DNA from: Arthrobacter crystallopoietes
GTDB lineage: Bacteria; Actinomycetota; Actinomycetes; Actinomycetales; Micrococcaceae
Direction: 5' to 3'
DNA: 64,000 nucleotides
Assembly: GCF_002849715.1 (NCBI RefSeq)
Contig: NZ_CP018863.1
Coordinates: 1,674,001 to 1,738,000, forward strand
In this document: one piece after another, positions 1-8,401 of the stretch
How positions within the stretch are numbered: position 1 is the first letter of the stretch
Layout of the letters: every line of letters begins with the position of its first letter
The notes under the pieces: generated by a model
The model's input: the letters and a program-made list of their open reading frames with translations, nothing else
Databases searched by the model: none
Told to the model about the DNA's origin: nothing
Position numbers and translations under genes: made by a program

Positions 1-108
1 GACATCCAGGTGGACCCCGAAACCTACACCGTCACGGTGGACGGCGTGGAAGCGACCTGCGAGCCCTCGGATGTACTGCCGATGGCGCAGCGCTATTTCC
101 TCTTCTAG
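1..108 (+). CDS. ureC: Urease subunit alpha, C-terminal end (partial)
   Basis: Only the last 35 codons lie in the window; the gene begins upstream. The frame ends in MAQRYFLF followed by TAG at 106-108, and the stretch before it ([12 protein letters not shown], then [11 protein letters not shown]) is the usual C-terminus of the catalytic urease subunit. The active-site nickel ligands lie upstream and cannot be checked. The accessory genes that follow in the order E, F, G, D on the same strand support the call. Confidence 0.93.
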   Translation, partial: DIQVDPETYTVTVDGVEATCEPSDVLPMAQRYFLF

Positions 109-156
109 GAAGTACCGATCCTCGACAAACTTGAATCGATTTGAAAGGACGCATCC

Positions 157-630
157 ATGATTGTTGACCGCGTCATCGGTAACAAACACGAACTTCTGGC
201 CGCCGAACTGGCCGGCCTGCACGAAGAAAAAGTAGTCCTGCCCAGCAGCGAGCTGGTAAAACGCATCCAGCGTGTCAGCACTGACCACGGCAGGGACGTC
301 GGCATCCGGCTCAGCACGCCCGGTGACCTGCGCGACGGGGACATCCTGCACCGGGATGAGCAGAACGTCATTGTCATCTCCGTGCTTCCCACCGACGTGC
401 TGGTCATCGCGCCACGGAGCATCCAGGAGATGGGAACGGTGGCGCACAACCTGGGCAACCGGCATATGCAGGCCCAGTTCTTCGACGCCGAAAGCGACTA
501 CCGGGCCGAGGTCATGGTGGTGCAGTACGACCACACCATCGAAGACTTCCTCCGGCATGCGCAGGTTCCCTACACCCGCCAGGAACGCGTGATGCCGGTG
601 CCTTTCCGGCATGCCGAACACACCCACTGA
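157..630 (+). CDS. ureE: Urease accessory protein UreE (nickel metallochaperone)
   Basis: This 157-residue protein has the length and layout of UreE, the cytoplasmic chaperone that hands nickel to the UreG/UreF/UreD-apourease complex. The metal-binding motif GNRHMQ sits at residues 100-105, with His103 matching the conserved interface histidine of the family. The C-terminus is short but keeps three histidines (152, 155, 157), a reduced form of the His-rich tail of some UreE proteins. The start is set by GAAAGGA about 8 bases upstream. It lies 48 bp after ureC and 12 bp before ureF, so it is in the urease operon. Confidence 0.95.
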   Translation: MIVDRVIGNKHELLAAELAGLHEEKVVLPSSELVKRIQRVSTDHGRDVGIRLSTPGDLRDGDILHRDEQNVIVISVLPTDVLVIAPRSIQEMGTVAHNLGNRHMQAQFFDAESDYRAEVMVVQYDHTIEDFLRHAQVPYTRQERVMPVPFRHAEHTH

Positions 631-642
631 AGCGGCGGCGGA

Positions 643-1392
643 ATGACTAACACGACCGCCGGCTCCGCCGTCCCGGCCACAGCGGCAGGGGAGGCAGATG
701 CCTTAGCCGGGCGTCCGCCGTCGTTCTTGCTGCCGTTGCTCCAGCTCTCGGATTCCGCACTGCCTACCGGCGCCTTCAGCCATTCATTCGGGTTGGAAAG
801 CTATCTGGACCGGGGACTGGTCCATGATGAAGCGAGCTTCGGCCAATGGCTGGGGCAGTTCATCCACATCCAGCTGACCTACAGCGACGGAATGGCCATC
901 CGGCTGGTGATGGAGGCCGGCTCGCGAACGGATATCCGGCGAGTGGACCGTATGCTCGCGGCACAGGCGCTGCCCCGGCAGATCCGACTGGCCGGCATCA
1001 AAATGGGCGCACGGATGCTGCAGATCGCGGCCGAAACATTCGGCAGCCAGGCCCTTGACGAGTACCGCGAGGACGTCGGCCAGGGAGTGTGCAGCGGTCA
1101 CCCGGCCGTGGCTTTCGCGCTGGCCGGACGCAACCTCGGCGCCCCGCTGCCGGAACTGCTGGCTACCTACCTGTTTTCCACCGTCACCTCGCTGACCCAG
1201 AACGCCATCCGCGCCATCCCGATCGGCCAGAACGCAGGGCAGCGGGTGCTGCGCCGGGCGCACGGCGACGTGCTGGCGGCCGTCGCGCGGATTCCGCACC
1301 TGGACACGGAGGACTTCGGCGCCGCGGCGCCGGGGCTGGAAATCGCGCAGATGCGGCACGAGCGTCAACGTGCACGCATGTTCATGTCCTGA
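643..1392 (+). CDS. ureF: Urease accessory protein UreF
   Basis: A 249-residue, largely helical protein with the UreF signature SDSALPTGAFSHSFG near residues 37-51. UreF bridges UreD and UreG and acts as a checkpoint during GTP-dependent nickel insertion into urease. The first 25 residues are Ala/Gly-rich and not conserved in the family. No strong ribosome-binding site lies before ATG 643, but GCGGCGGA and the tight 12-bp gap to ureE suggest coupled translation. It is followed after 86 bp by ureG. Confidence 0.94.
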   Translation: MTNTTAGSAVPATAAGEADALAGRPPSFLLPLLQLSDSALPTGAFSHSFGLESYLDRGLVHDEASFGQWLGQFIHIQLTYSDGMAIRLVMEAGSRTDIRRVDRMLAAQALPRQIRLAGIKMGARMLQIAAETFGSQALDEYREDVGQGVCSGHPAVAFALAGRNLGAPLPELLATYLFSTVTSLTQNAIRAIPIGQNAGQRVLRRAHGDVLAAVARIPHLDTEDFGAAAPGLEIAQMRHERQRARMFMS

Positions 1393-1478
1393 CCCGGACA
1401 TCCCTCAACTGACATCCATCCGATCCCGGAGCCTGGTACACCACGGGCGGCCGGGACGCAGAACGCAAGGAGATCATT

Positions 1479-2093
1479 ATGGAACCCATCAAGATCGGTA
1501 TCGGCGGCCCCGTAGGCGCCGGCAAAACGCAGCTGGTGGAGCGCCTCACCCGGCACCTCAGCACTGAGATATCGATGGCGGCCATCACCAACGATATCTA
1601 CACCATTGAAGACGCGAAGATCCTCGCGGCCAACGGCATCCTGCCGCTGGACAGGATCGTCGGGATCGAAACCGGCGGTTGCCCGCACACGGCCATCCGC
1701 GAGGACACCTCGATGAATTCCGCCGCCGTGGAAGAACTCAAACAGCGCCATCCGGACCTGCAGGTGGTCTTCATCGAGAGCGGGGGCGACAACCTCTCCG
1801 CCACGTTCAGCCCGGAGCTGGTGGATTTCTCCATCTACATCATCGACGTGGCCCAGGGCGAGAAGATCCCGCGCAAGGCCGGGCAGGGCATGATCAAATC
1901 CGACCTGTTCATCATCAACAAGACCGATCTCGCCCCGCACGTTGGTGCCGATCTGTCCGTCATGGCAGCGGACTCGAAGGAATTCCGCGGCGAACGGCCC
2001 TTCTGCTTCACGAACCTGAAGACGGACGAGGGCCTGGATCAGGTCATCGGCTGGCTGAAGCACGATGTCCTGATGCTCGATCTGATCCGATGA
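1479..2093 (+). CDS. ureG: Urease accessory GTPase UreG
   Basis: A 204-residue SIMIBI-class GTPase that powers nickel delivery to urease. The P-loop GPVGAGKT lies at residues 10-17, the metal-binding Cys-Pro-His at 68-70, ESGGDN at 100-105 and the guanine-specificity motif NKTD at 147-150; all are intact. An AAGGAG ribosome-binding site sits 7 bases before the ATG. Its stop overlaps the ureD start (ATGA at 2090-2093), which implies translational coupling. The 86-bp gap before it is the largest within the accessory block. Confidence 0.97.
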   Translation: MEPIKIGIGGPVGAGKTQLVERLTRHLSTEISMAAITNDIYTIEDAKILAANGILPLDRIVGIETGGCPHTAIREDTSMNSAAVEELKQRHPDLQVVFIESGGDNLSATFSPELVDFSIYIIDVAQGEKIPRKAGQGMIKSDLFIINKTDLAPHVGADLSVMAADSKEFRGERPFCFTNLKTDEGLDQVIGWLKHDVLMLDLIR

Positions 2094-2968
2094 GCACCGA
2101 GGCTGAACTGCATACCGCCGGGTCCCTGGCTGCAGCCTCCGCCAGACCGACCGGCGAACTGCGGCTCGAAATCGGACTGCGCGGCGGTCGCGGAATTGCG
2201 ACCAGCCAGTTCCATCAAGGGGCCCTTCGCGTGATCCGGCCGCACTATCTGGATGAGTCCGGGCAGGTCTGCTATGTCGTCGTCAATCCCGGCGGCGGCT
2301 ATCTGGGCGGGGATGTCTATGAACTCGACGTCGACGTCGCTGCCGGCGCCCGGCTGCTGCTGACCACCCAGTCGGCAACGAAGGTCTACCGCACGCCTGG
2401 CAGCCACGCCTTCCAGCAGACCCGCATCCGGTTGGGGCCGGGCGCCAGCCTGGAGTACCTCCCGGACCAGCTGATCGCCTACCGGGAGGCGTCCTACCGT
2501 CAGCACACCGTGGTGGAACTCGACGCCCAGGCCTCCCTGGTGATGGCCGAGATCGTCACGCCCGGCTGGTCCCCGGACGGCACCCTGTTCCGGTACGACG
2601 AGGTGCGGCTCCGCAGCGACGTCTACGTAGACGGCGAGTTGCTGGCGCTGGACAACCTGCTCATCCGACCGGCGCAGGCCGGCTCCCCGGTGACGGGCAT
2701 GGTGTTCCTGGAGGATTACACTCACCTCGGTTCGCTGATGGTGGTGGACCGGCGGGTCAACGCTGCCCTCGTCGACGAACTTTACGAGGTGCTCGGCCCG
2801 CTGGACCCCGAGGGACAGCTGGGCATCTCCCTTCTGGACGGACCCGGCCTGGTGCTGCGGGCGCTTTCGGGCTCCACCGACACGCTGAACGCCCTGCTGC
2901 TGGCCGCCGTCGATCTGCTGCGCGGCCGCTGGTTCGGCCAGACAGGGCTTGACCTGCGCAAATACTGA
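2090..2968 (+). CDS. ureD: Urease accessory protein UreD (UreH)
   Basis: A 292-residue protein with the UreD family pattern, including the central [12 protein letters not shown] segment, [13 protein letters not shown] and [11 protein letters not shown]. UreD binds apourease and recruits UreF and UreG for metal centre assembly. The start used is the ATG that overlaps the ureG stop; the frame stays open upstream only inside ureG. Placing ureD last in the accessory block is common in Actinobacteria. A nickel transporter gene follows 81 bp downstream. Confidence 0.94.
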   Translation: MSTEAELHTAGSLAAASARPTGELRLEIGLRGGRGIATSQFHQGALRVIRPHYLDESGQVCYVVVNPGGGYLGGDVYELDVDVAAGARLLLTTQSATKVYRTPGSHAFQQTRIRLGPGASLEYLPDQLIAYREASYRQHTVVELDAQASLVMAEIVTPGWSPDGTLFRYDEVRLRSDVYVDGELLALDNLLIRPAQAGSPVTGMVFLEDYTHLGSLMVVDRRVNAALVDELYEVLGPLDPEGQLGISLLDGPGLVLRALSGSTDTLNALLLAAVDLLRGRWFGQTGLDLRKY

Positions 2969-3049
2969 CACTGAAAAACTGCTGACCCTGGCGCCTGACC
3001 GCGCCCCCACTTACGCCCGGCCCTCTGACATGGCCGGAAAGGAGAGACG

Positions 3050-4102
3050 ATGAACGTCCGCTTGACGGCAATGGCCGGTTCACATTACCTGGAGCGGGAG
3101 AAGCTGCCGCAGGCCCTCCGGATCGGAGCGACCTTTGCTGCCGTCGGGGCTCTGCACCTGGCGACCGCCGGGCTGCTGGCCTACTCGCTGCTGGCGGATG
3201 CCCACCCACTGGCCCTGGGTTTGTTGCTCACCGCCTACCTGGCCGGCATCAAGCACAGCTACGACTGGGACCATATCGCCGCCATCGACAATTCCAGCCG
3301 GAAGTTCGCAGCTCAGGGCAGAGCGCCGGTCAGCGTCGGTTTCGCGTTCAGTTTCGGCCACAGCAGCGTTGTGCTGCTGGCGGGCATCCTGGTGGTCAGC
3401 GGCGCCAGCGTGATGGCGGCCGCGCTGGAGGAAGGTTCCACGGCGAACACGATGCTGGGGCTGATCGGGGCGGGTGTCTCAGCCCTGTTCCTGCTGGCCA
3501 TCGGTATCTTCAACGGCACCGCCTTCCGGCGCACCGTGCAGCTGTACCGGCGGGCGCGGGCCGGTGACCCCGTCTCCGGACAGGACCTGCAGCCGCAGGG
3601 CCTCGTCGCACGGTTGCTGGACAAGCCGCTCTCCCGGGTGAAACGCCCCCGCGACATCTACGTTCTGGGTTTCCTCTTCGGCCTGGGCTTCGACACAGCG
3701 ACGACGATTGCCTTCCTGCTGCTGACCGCCTCCGCGGCGCTCGCAGGCATCTCGCCGCTGGCGCTGATGGCGCTGCCGCTGGGCTTCACAGCGGCGATGA
3801 CGCTCTGCGATACGGTCAACGGCCTGGCCATGATGAAGATGTACCGGACCGCAGTGCAGGATCCGGCGCGGCGGATTGGCTTCAACATGGTGGTCACCGG
3901 GCTGTCAGCGCTGTCCGCCTTGTTCGTCGCCGTCATTACCGTCGCCGGTATCCTGCGTGAGGTCGTCGGACTGCAGGATCCACTGACCACATTATTGGGC
4001 AGCATGGATCTCGGGCATGCCGGACTGCTGCTGGTCGCGGTCTTCCTGACGATTTGGGGTGCCGCTTCCCTGAACTGGCGGCGCCGGCCCGCTGCGGCAT
4101 GA
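3050..4102 (+). CDS. Nickel/cobalt transporter, NiCoT (NixA/HoxN) family
   Basis: A 350-residue polytopic membrane protein. The NiCoT signature HX4DH is present as His69 to His75 (HSYDWDH), followed by IAAIDNSSRK, a variant of the usual HADADHIAAIDN pattern with Trp in place of Ala. The second family motif is seen as LGFLFGLGFDTATTIAFLL and the third as LPLGFTAAMTLCDTVNG. It probably imports Ni2+ for urease, because it directly follows ureD on the same strand behind a good GGAAAGGAGAG ribosome-binding site. Metal preference between nickel and cobalt cannot be read from sequence. Confidence 0.93.
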   Translation: MNVRLTAMAGSHYLEREKLPQALRIGATFAAVGALHLATAGLLAYSLLADAHPLALGLLLTAYLAGIKHSYDWDHIAAIDNSSRKFAAQGRAPVSVGFAFSFGHSSVVLLAGILVVSGASVMAAALEEGSTANTMLGLIGAGVSALFLLAIGIFNGTAFRRTVQLYRRARAGDPVSGQDLQPQGLVARLLDKPLSRVKRPRDIYVLGFLFGLGFDTATTIAFLLLTASAALAGISPLALMALPLGFTAAMTLCDTVNGLAMMKMYRTAVQDPARRIGFNMVVTGLSALSALFVAVITVAGILREVVGLQDPLTTLLGSMDLGHAGLLLVAVFLTIWGAASLNWRRRPAAA

Positions 4103-4167
4103 CTGAAGTCAGCCGCGGCCGTCTTTGGGCATTTCGGCGGAGGGAGCGGATCCGAACGGGCAGGAGA

Positions 4168-4194
4168 CTAGTCCTGCGGCTTGTGGAGGACTAG
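4168..4194. repeat. 8-bp perfect inverted repeat between NiCoT and APC genes
   Basis: CTAGTCCT (4168-4175) and AGGACTAG (4187-4194) form a perfect inverted repeat around an 11-base loop. There is no T-run, so it is not an obvious terminator; it lies about 80 bp before the permease start and may be a regulatory site. Confidence 0.4.
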
Positions 4195-4272
4195 GATCAG
4201 TTCACATTAGAGCTGTCTGTGGGCACTGGGGGGAAGCCTCGGGCACGATCCGCCTGCGACCCAAGGTGTGCC

Positions 4273-5724
4273 ATGAGCAACCCAGATAGTAGCCGGTCAG
4301 TCCTCCGGCGTAAGCCGATCGACCTGGTTGAAGACGAAAACATCGACAGCGGGCTGTTCAAGAGCCTGGGTCTGTGGCAGCTGACCGCCATCGGCGTCGG
4401 CGGCATCATTGGTATCGGAATTTTCACCCTGGCCGGATTGGTGGCCAACGGCGGCGAAGACGCGGACGCGGTCGGCCCGGCGGTCATGATCGCGTTCCTG
4501 ATCGCCGGCCTGGCCAGCGCCGCCGCGGCCCTGTCCTACGCCGAGTTCGCCGGCATGATTCCGCGCGCCGGCTCCGCCTACACCTACGGCTACGTTGCCC
4601 TCGGCGAAATCATCGGCTGGTTCATCGGCTGGGATTTGCTGCTGGAATACACAGCTATCGTGGCGGTGGTCGCCATCGGGATCTCGGGATACTTCTCCGA
4701 GTTCATGTCCGGAATCGGCGTCGACGTTCCCATCTGGATGCAGGGCACCGCGGACACGATCGAGGGCGGCGTAATCAATCTGCCGGCCATCGTGGTCTGC
4801 CTGTTCATCACCTGGATCCTGAGCCGTGGCACCAAGACTTTCGGCCGGTTCGAGCTCGTTGCAGTGGGACTGAAGGTCCTGCTCATCCTGTTCATCATCG
4901 GGCTGGGATTCTTCTTTGTCGACGTCGACAACTACACGCCGTTCATGCCCTCGGGCTTCGGCGCGGTGTTCGCCGGTGCGGCCACGGTGTTCTTCGCGGT
5001 CTTCGGTTACGACGCCATGAGCACGGCCGCGGAGGAGGCGACGGACGGCAAGAAACACATGCCCAAGGCCATCCTGCTCTCGCTGGTGATCGCCATGACG
5101 CTTTACGTGCTGGCGACGCTGGTGCTGACGGGCATGCAGAACTATACCGACATCAGCCCAACCGCCGGCTTCGCGTCCGCCTTCCAGAACGTCGGCCTGC
5201 CGGTTATCGCCACCATCATCTCGGCGTTCGCGGTGATTTCCATCCTGACCGTGATGCTGACCTTCCTGCTTGGCGTCACGCGCGTGTGGTTCTCGATGAG
5301 CCGCGACGGCCTGCTGCCCACGTGGTTCGCGGCAACGGACAAGCACGGAACCCCGCAGCGGGTCACCTGGATCGCCGGCATCGCCTCGGCACTGCTGGCC
5401 GGCGTGTTCCCCATCCGCGCCGTGGCGGACCTGACCAACATCGGCATTCTCGCCGCCTTCGTGGTGGTCTGCGTGGCCGTGATCGTGCTGCGCCGCACCC
5501 GGCCCGACGTGCACCGCACGTTCAGGCTGCCGTGGATGCCGGTGGTGCCCGCGTTCGGCGTGCTCGCCTCCGGCTTCCTGATGCTGCAGCTGCACTGGGA
5601 GACCTGGATGAGGTTCGGCATCTGGCTGGTAATCGGCCTGGCCATCTACTTCTTCTACAGCCGCCGGCACTCGCTGATGAACCCGGAAAGCCCGCGCCAC
5701 GGCCGCCACAAGACCCATACCTGA
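4273..5724 (+). CDS. APC-superfamily amino acid permease
   Basis: A 483-residue membrane protein with about 12 hydrophobic segments. The APC consensus is seen in the first membrane segment as TAIGVGGIIGIGIFTLAG and in segment 3 as AGMIPRAGSAYTYGYVALGE, which points to the cationic amino-acid transporter (CAT/YfnA-like) branch. It should import amino acids in symport or exchange; the substrate is not known. ATG 4273 is chosen because the residues MSNPDSSRSVLRRK are a normal cytoplasmic N-terminus; GTG 4219 would add 18 unlikely residues. It stands alone between the urease cluster and the next gene. Confidence 0.88.
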   Translation: MSNPDSSRSVLRRKPIDLVEDENIDSGLFKSLGLWQLTAIGVGGIIGIGIFTLAGLVANGGEDADAVGPAVMIAFLIAGLASAAAALSYAEFAGMIPRAGSAYTYGYVALGEIIGWFIGWDLLLEYTAIVAVVAIGISGYFSEFMSGIGVDVPIWMQGTADTIEGGVINLPAIVVCLFITWILSRGTKTFGRFELVAVGLKVLLILFIIGLGFFFVDVDNYTPFMPSGFGAVFAGAATVFFAVFGYDAMSTAAEEATDGKKHMPKAILLSLVIAMTLYVLATLVLTGMQNYTDISPTAGFASAFQNVGLPVIATIISAFAVISILTVMLTFLLGVTRVWFSMSRDGLLPTWFAATDKHGTPQRVTWIAGIASALLAGVFPIRAVADLTNIGILAAFVVVCVAVIVLRRTRPDVHRTFRLPWMPVVPAFGVLASGFLMLQLHWETWMRFGIWLVIGLAIYFFYSRRHSLMNPESPRHGRHKTHT

Positions 5725-5731
5725 CACAAGC

Positions 5732-5761
5732 GTTCGCCTGCCGTTCTTACGGCAGGCGAAC
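5732..5761. terminator. Perfect 12-bp hairpin after the APC permease gene
   Basis: GTTCGCCTGCCG (5732-5743), a 6-base loop and the exact reverse complement (5750-5761) form a very stable hairpin 7 bases after the permease stop. No T-run follows. The right arm ends 2 bases before the putative -10 of the next gene, so the hairpin may act as an operator as well as a terminator. Confidence 0.6.
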
Positions 5762-5763
5762 CG

Positions 5764-5769
5764 CATACT
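5764..5769 (+). promoter_or_regulatory. Putative -10 element (leaderless start)
   Basis: CATACT lies 6 bases before ATG 5776, the spacing expected when transcription starts at the first base of the start codon. Confidence 0.4.
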
Positions 5770-5775
5770 GGAAAG

Positions 5776-6900
5776 ATGCCGCAGGACACTGTCAGGATCG
5801 CCACCTACAACGCCAGCCTCAACCGGGCGGCCAAGGGCAAGCTGGCGGCGGATCTGGCGACGCCGGGCAATGCGCAGGCGCGGAACATTGCCGAGGTGAT
5901 CCAGCGGAACAATCCGGACATCCTGCTGCTCAATGAGTTCGACTACGACCAGGACCATACGGCGGTGGACCTGTTCCGGGCGAACTATCTGGAGGTTGGC
6001 CATCATGGCCAGGCGCCCGTGAGCTACCCGTACGCCTACACCGCCCCGTCCAACACCGGCGTCGACTCGGGGCTTGATCTGAATAACGACGGCGATCTGG
6101 GCACCGCCGATGATGCGTTCGGCTTCGGCGAATTCGAGGGACAGTACGGCATGGTGCTGCTGTCCAAATTCCCGATCGAAACGCCGGGCATCCGCACCTT
6201 CCGGACCTTCCGCTGGCGGGACATGCCGGGGAACCTGATGCCCGCGGACTACTACTCCGCCGAGGCGCAGGAAGCGCTCCGGCTTTCCAGCAAGTCCCAC
6301 TGGGATGTGCCGGTGCGGGTGGACGGCGAGACGGTCCACGTGCTCGCCAGCCATCCGACGCCGCCGTCCTTCGACGGGGACGAAGACCGCAACGGGCGGC
6401 GGAACAATGACGAGATCCGCTTCTGGACGGACTACGTCTCCGGCGGCCAGCAGGCCGACTATATTTACGACGACGCCGGGCAGCGCGGCGGCCTGAAGCC
6501 CGGGGAACGGTTCGTCATCCTGGGCGACCTGAACTCGGACCCGCGGGACGGCGGCTCCTGGCCGGGGTCGATCGCCCAGCTGCTGAAGCACCCGCGGGTC
6601 CAGGATCCGGAGCCGGCTTCGCGGGGAGCGGTGGAGGCCGCCAGGCGCCAGGGCGCCAGCAACATCAGCCATCTGGGTGACCCGCGGCTGGACACGGCCG
6701 ACTTCCAGGACCACCCGGCGCCCGGAAACCTCCGGGTCGACTACGTGCTGCCCTCCAAGAACCTGAACGTCTGCGGCGCCGGGGTCTTCTGGCCCGAGCC
6801 GGGCGAGCCGGGGGCGGACCTGACCGGGGAATTCCCGTTTCCGACCAGCGACCACCGGCTAGTCTGGGTGGACCTGAAGCTTCCGAAAGGTCCAGCTTGA
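5776..6900 (+). CDS. Endonuclease/exonuclease/phosphatase-fold protein
   Basis: A 374-residue protein of the DNase I-like EEP superfamily. The expected blocks are present: RIATYNAS near the N-terminus, ILLLNEFD with the metal-binding Glu, VHVLASHPTPP, VILGDLNSDP with the catalytic Asp/Asn, and TSDHRLVWVD with the C-terminal Asp-His pair. An acidic stretch DLNNDGDLGTADDAF near residue 100 resembles a calcium-binding loop. Family members with this region are commonly secreted phosphodiesterases or phytase-like enzymes, but no signal peptide follows the only plausible start. Substrate unknown. Confidence 0.8.
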   Translation: MPQDTVRIATYNASLNRAAKGKLAADLATPGNAQARNIAEVIQRNNPDILLLNEFDYDQDHTAVDLFRANYLEVGHHGQAPVSYPYAYTAPSNTGVDSGLDLNNDGDLGTADDAFGFGEFEGQYGMVLLSKFPIETPGIRTFRTFRWRDMPGNLMPADYYSAEAQEALRLSSKSHWDVPVRVDGETVHVLASHPTPPSFDGDEDRNGRRNNDEIRFWTDYVSGGQQADYIYDDAGQRGGLKPGERFVILGDLNSDPRDGGSWPGSIAQLLKHPRVQDPEPASRGAVEAARRQGASNISHLGDPRLDTADFQDHPAPGNLRVDYVLPSKNLNVCGAGVFWPEPGEPGADLTGEFPFPTSDHRLVWVDLKLPKGPA

Positions 6901-6922
6901 ACCGGGCAGCCAGGCGGGTGCC

Positions 6923-7465
6923 CTAACCCCTGCGGCGCTGCCAGGCCAGGCTGTGCAGGAGGAGTGCGGCGACGAGGGCCGTCAGCCCGCCGCCAATGAG
7001 CCCCGGCGAGAGCATGCTGAGGAGGTATATCCACTCTGGCGGGCCAAAGCCCGAGTTGACGCCGAACGGATCGTTCATGGTCATTACCGGTCCTAGCGCG
7101 GCCCAGAATCCCAGGGCAATGGCGCCCGCTCCCAGCAGCCAGAGGGCCAGCAGGAACGGATTGAACTTCGACCGCGGGGCCGGAGCGGCATCCTGCTCCT
7201 CTGACCGCCCGGCCAGCTCGGGCGGGACGACCTCGGACATGCCCGCCGCGCCGGTCAGGTCGGTGGAAGCGGGATGGGCCGCCGGGGCGGGACGGGGCGC
7301 CGCTGCGGCCGCGAATCCGGCCTCACTGCGCTCGTTGGCCGCCCTGGAACCGTTACCCGCTATCCGGCCTGCGGGTTCCGCAGAAAGGTCCTGCGGCCTG
7401 CCGTCGGCCGGGACCCGGTGCCCGCGCTGGTAGATCGGGTCATACCGGTCATCGAACTGCGTCAT
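6923..7465 (-). CDS. Unknown protein with two C-terminal membrane segments
   Basis: I do not recognise a family. The 180-residue product has a long polar Ala/Pro-rich N-terminal part (about residues 1-95), then two hydrophobic segments separated by a loop containing NDPFGVNSGFGPPEW, and ends in a basic QRRRG tail. This suggests a small membrane protein with a cytoplasmic disordered domain. The start ATG is preceded by AGGGGG 6 bases upstream. It converges with the EEP gene, from which it is separated by 22 bp. Confidence 0.65.
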   Translation of the reverse strand: MTQFDDRYDPIYQRGHRVPADGRPQDLSAEPAGRIAGNGSRAANERSEAGFAAAAAPRPAPAAHPASTDLTGAAGMSEVVPPELAGRSEEQDAAPAPRSKFNPFLLALWLLGAGAIALGFWAALGPVMTMNDPFGVNSGFGPPEWIYLLSMLSPGLIGGGLTALVAALLLHSLAWQRRRG

Positions 7466-7519
7466 GGCGTCCCCCTAAATCTGTTGGGGAAAAATCTACC
7501 CGAACTTAGGCCGCGCTGT

Positions 7520-7525
7520 TAGGCT
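7520..7525 (+). promoter_or_regulatory. Putative -10 element for a leaderless micro-ORF
   Basis: TAGGCT is followed by 7 bases and then ATG 7533. The arrangement equals that of the other leaderless starts in this window. I see no good -35. Confidence 0.4.
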
Positions 7526-7532
7526 TGCACGC

Positions 7533-7556
7533 ATGGGAACACTGATTTTCGAGTAG
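7533..7556 (+). CDS. Candidate 7-codon micro-ORF (MGTLIFE)
   Basis: ATG at 7533 opens a frame of seven codons ending in TAG at 7554-7556, exactly 7 bases after a TAGGCT -10 element. It could encode a leader peptide, or the -10 may drive a short RNA; a weak stem (GAGGC/GCCTC, 7616-7628) followed by TTCTTTT ends 80 bases further on. The next gene starts 190 bp downstream with its own ribosome-binding site. Coding status is a guess. Confidence 0.25.
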   Translation: MGTLIFE

Positions 7557-7700
7557 AGACGGTCTCCGCTGTACCGGCCGGCTCCAAAGCTGCCCAATAG
7601 AAAATCCTGCTTGTTGAGGCTGTGCCTCCGAGTTCTTTTCCCGTACCTCTTGATGAAAAGACCCGTTTTGCCGGGCTCTGTTCCGGCTTCTGGCGCACCC

Positions 7701-7726
7701 TCTCAGGCATACATCTCAGGCATACA
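7701..7726. repeat. Two tandem 13-bp repeats
   Basis: TCTCAGGCATACA occurs twice in direct succession (7701-7713 and 7714-7726), ending 19 bp before the start of the small gene at 7746. It may be a slippage duplication or a repeated regulatory site. Confidence 0.6.
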
Positions 7727-7745
7727 TCGCTCAAACGGAGGAACC

Positions 7746-7973
7746 ATGACCACCATCGACAACAACCCTGACTCGGCCAAGGCCGAACTCAACGTCCATC
7801 TTGCCCCCGCTGCCGCCGAGAAATTGAGCAAAGAGCAGCAGAAGCGGCTCGCGGACGCCAAGGGCGCCAAGAGCCCGGGTGACCTGCCGGGCTGGCACAG
7901 CATCGGCAACAGCCACAAGCCCACGCATGCCAGCAACAGGCGCGGGCCGGCGGAGAAGAAGGTCCGCTGGTAG
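7746..7973 (+). CDS. Small basic protein of unknown function (75 aa)
   Basis: The 75-residue product has no membrane segment. Its N-terminal half is rich in Ala, Lys and Glu and probably helical (around residues 22-45); the C-terminal third is basic and contains GWHSIGNSHKPTHASNRRGP, ending in EKKVRW. A strong ribosome-binding site (GGAGGA) lies 4-5 bases before the ATG, which supports real translation. The basic tail would fit nucleic-acid binding, but this is only inference. It ends before a strong hairpin shared with the converging ptsH gene. Confidence 0.65.
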   Translation: MTTIDNNPDSAKAELNVHLAPAAAEKLSKEQQKRLADAKGAKSPGDLPGWHSIGNSHKPTHASNRRGPAEKKVRW

Positions 7974-8004
7974 CAGCGGGTCCCGCCACTGGCCGCTAAC
8001 ACCG

Positions 8005-8042
8005 CAGGCTCCGGTTCAGTCGCAGGACTGGACCGGAGCCTG
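8005..8042. terminator. Bidirectional hairpin between 7746 gene and ptsH
   Basis: A 17-bp stem (8005-8021 with 8026-8042, one G-T pair) closes on a GCAG tetraloop. It sits between two converging genes and is the probable end of the minus-strand fructose PTS operon and of the small plus-strand gene. A U-run is missing on both sides. Confidence 0.7.
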
Positions 8043-8096
8043 TGCCGTTGCCGGAACCGGTGGGACCGGCCGCGGCGACGCTGCCAGCGGTAGCTG

Positions 8097-8375
8097 CTAT
8101 TCGGCGTCGTGGTCTGTTTCGAGCACCTGCACCAGGGTGTCGAGGGCCGCATCGGCGCCGTCGCCCTCGGCCCGCAGCACTACCTTGGAGCCGTGCTCGG
8201 CGCCCAAACTCATCAGGGACAGGATGCTGGAGGCGTCCATGGCCTCATCGGCGGGGGCGCCTTCCAGCGCGATGGTGACTTCCACCGGCTGGTCGCCGGC
8301 GGCCTCGGCGAAAATGGCGGCGGGGCGGGCGTGCAGGCCAACGCGGCTGGCGACGGTTGCGATACGTTCGGGCAT
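8097..8375 (-). CDS. ptsH: PTS phosphocarrier protein HPr
   Basis: A 92-residue HPr. The active-site His15 lies in VGLHARPAA, and the DASSILSLMSLGA segment around residues 47-59 matches the regulatory-serine region of the family. HPr accepts phosphate from enzyme I and passes it to the EIIA domain of FruA. An AAGGAG site lies 6-7 bases before the ATG. It is the last gene of the minus-strand operon, 26 bp after ptsI. The protein is slightly longer than the usual 85-90 residues because of an acidic ETDHDAE tail. Confidence 0.96.
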   Translation of the reverse strand: MPERIATVASRVGLHARPAAIFAEAAGDQPVEVTIALEGAPADEAMDASSILSLMSLGAEHGSKVVLRAEGDGADAALDTLVQVLETDHDAE

Positions 8376-8401
8376 GATTTCTCCTTTGTGACGGGACGTG
8401 C

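Noticed and set aside
4182..4194. TGTGGAGGACTAG also occurs at 21570-21582 before azlC
   Set aside because: A 13-base match with different positions relative to the start codons; probably chance around -10-like sequence, not enough for a shared regulator.
4297..6855. 852-codon open frame on the minus strand opposite the permease and EEP genes
   Set aside because: Same antisense artefact of codon bias; composition is His/Arg/Glu-rich and shows no domain.
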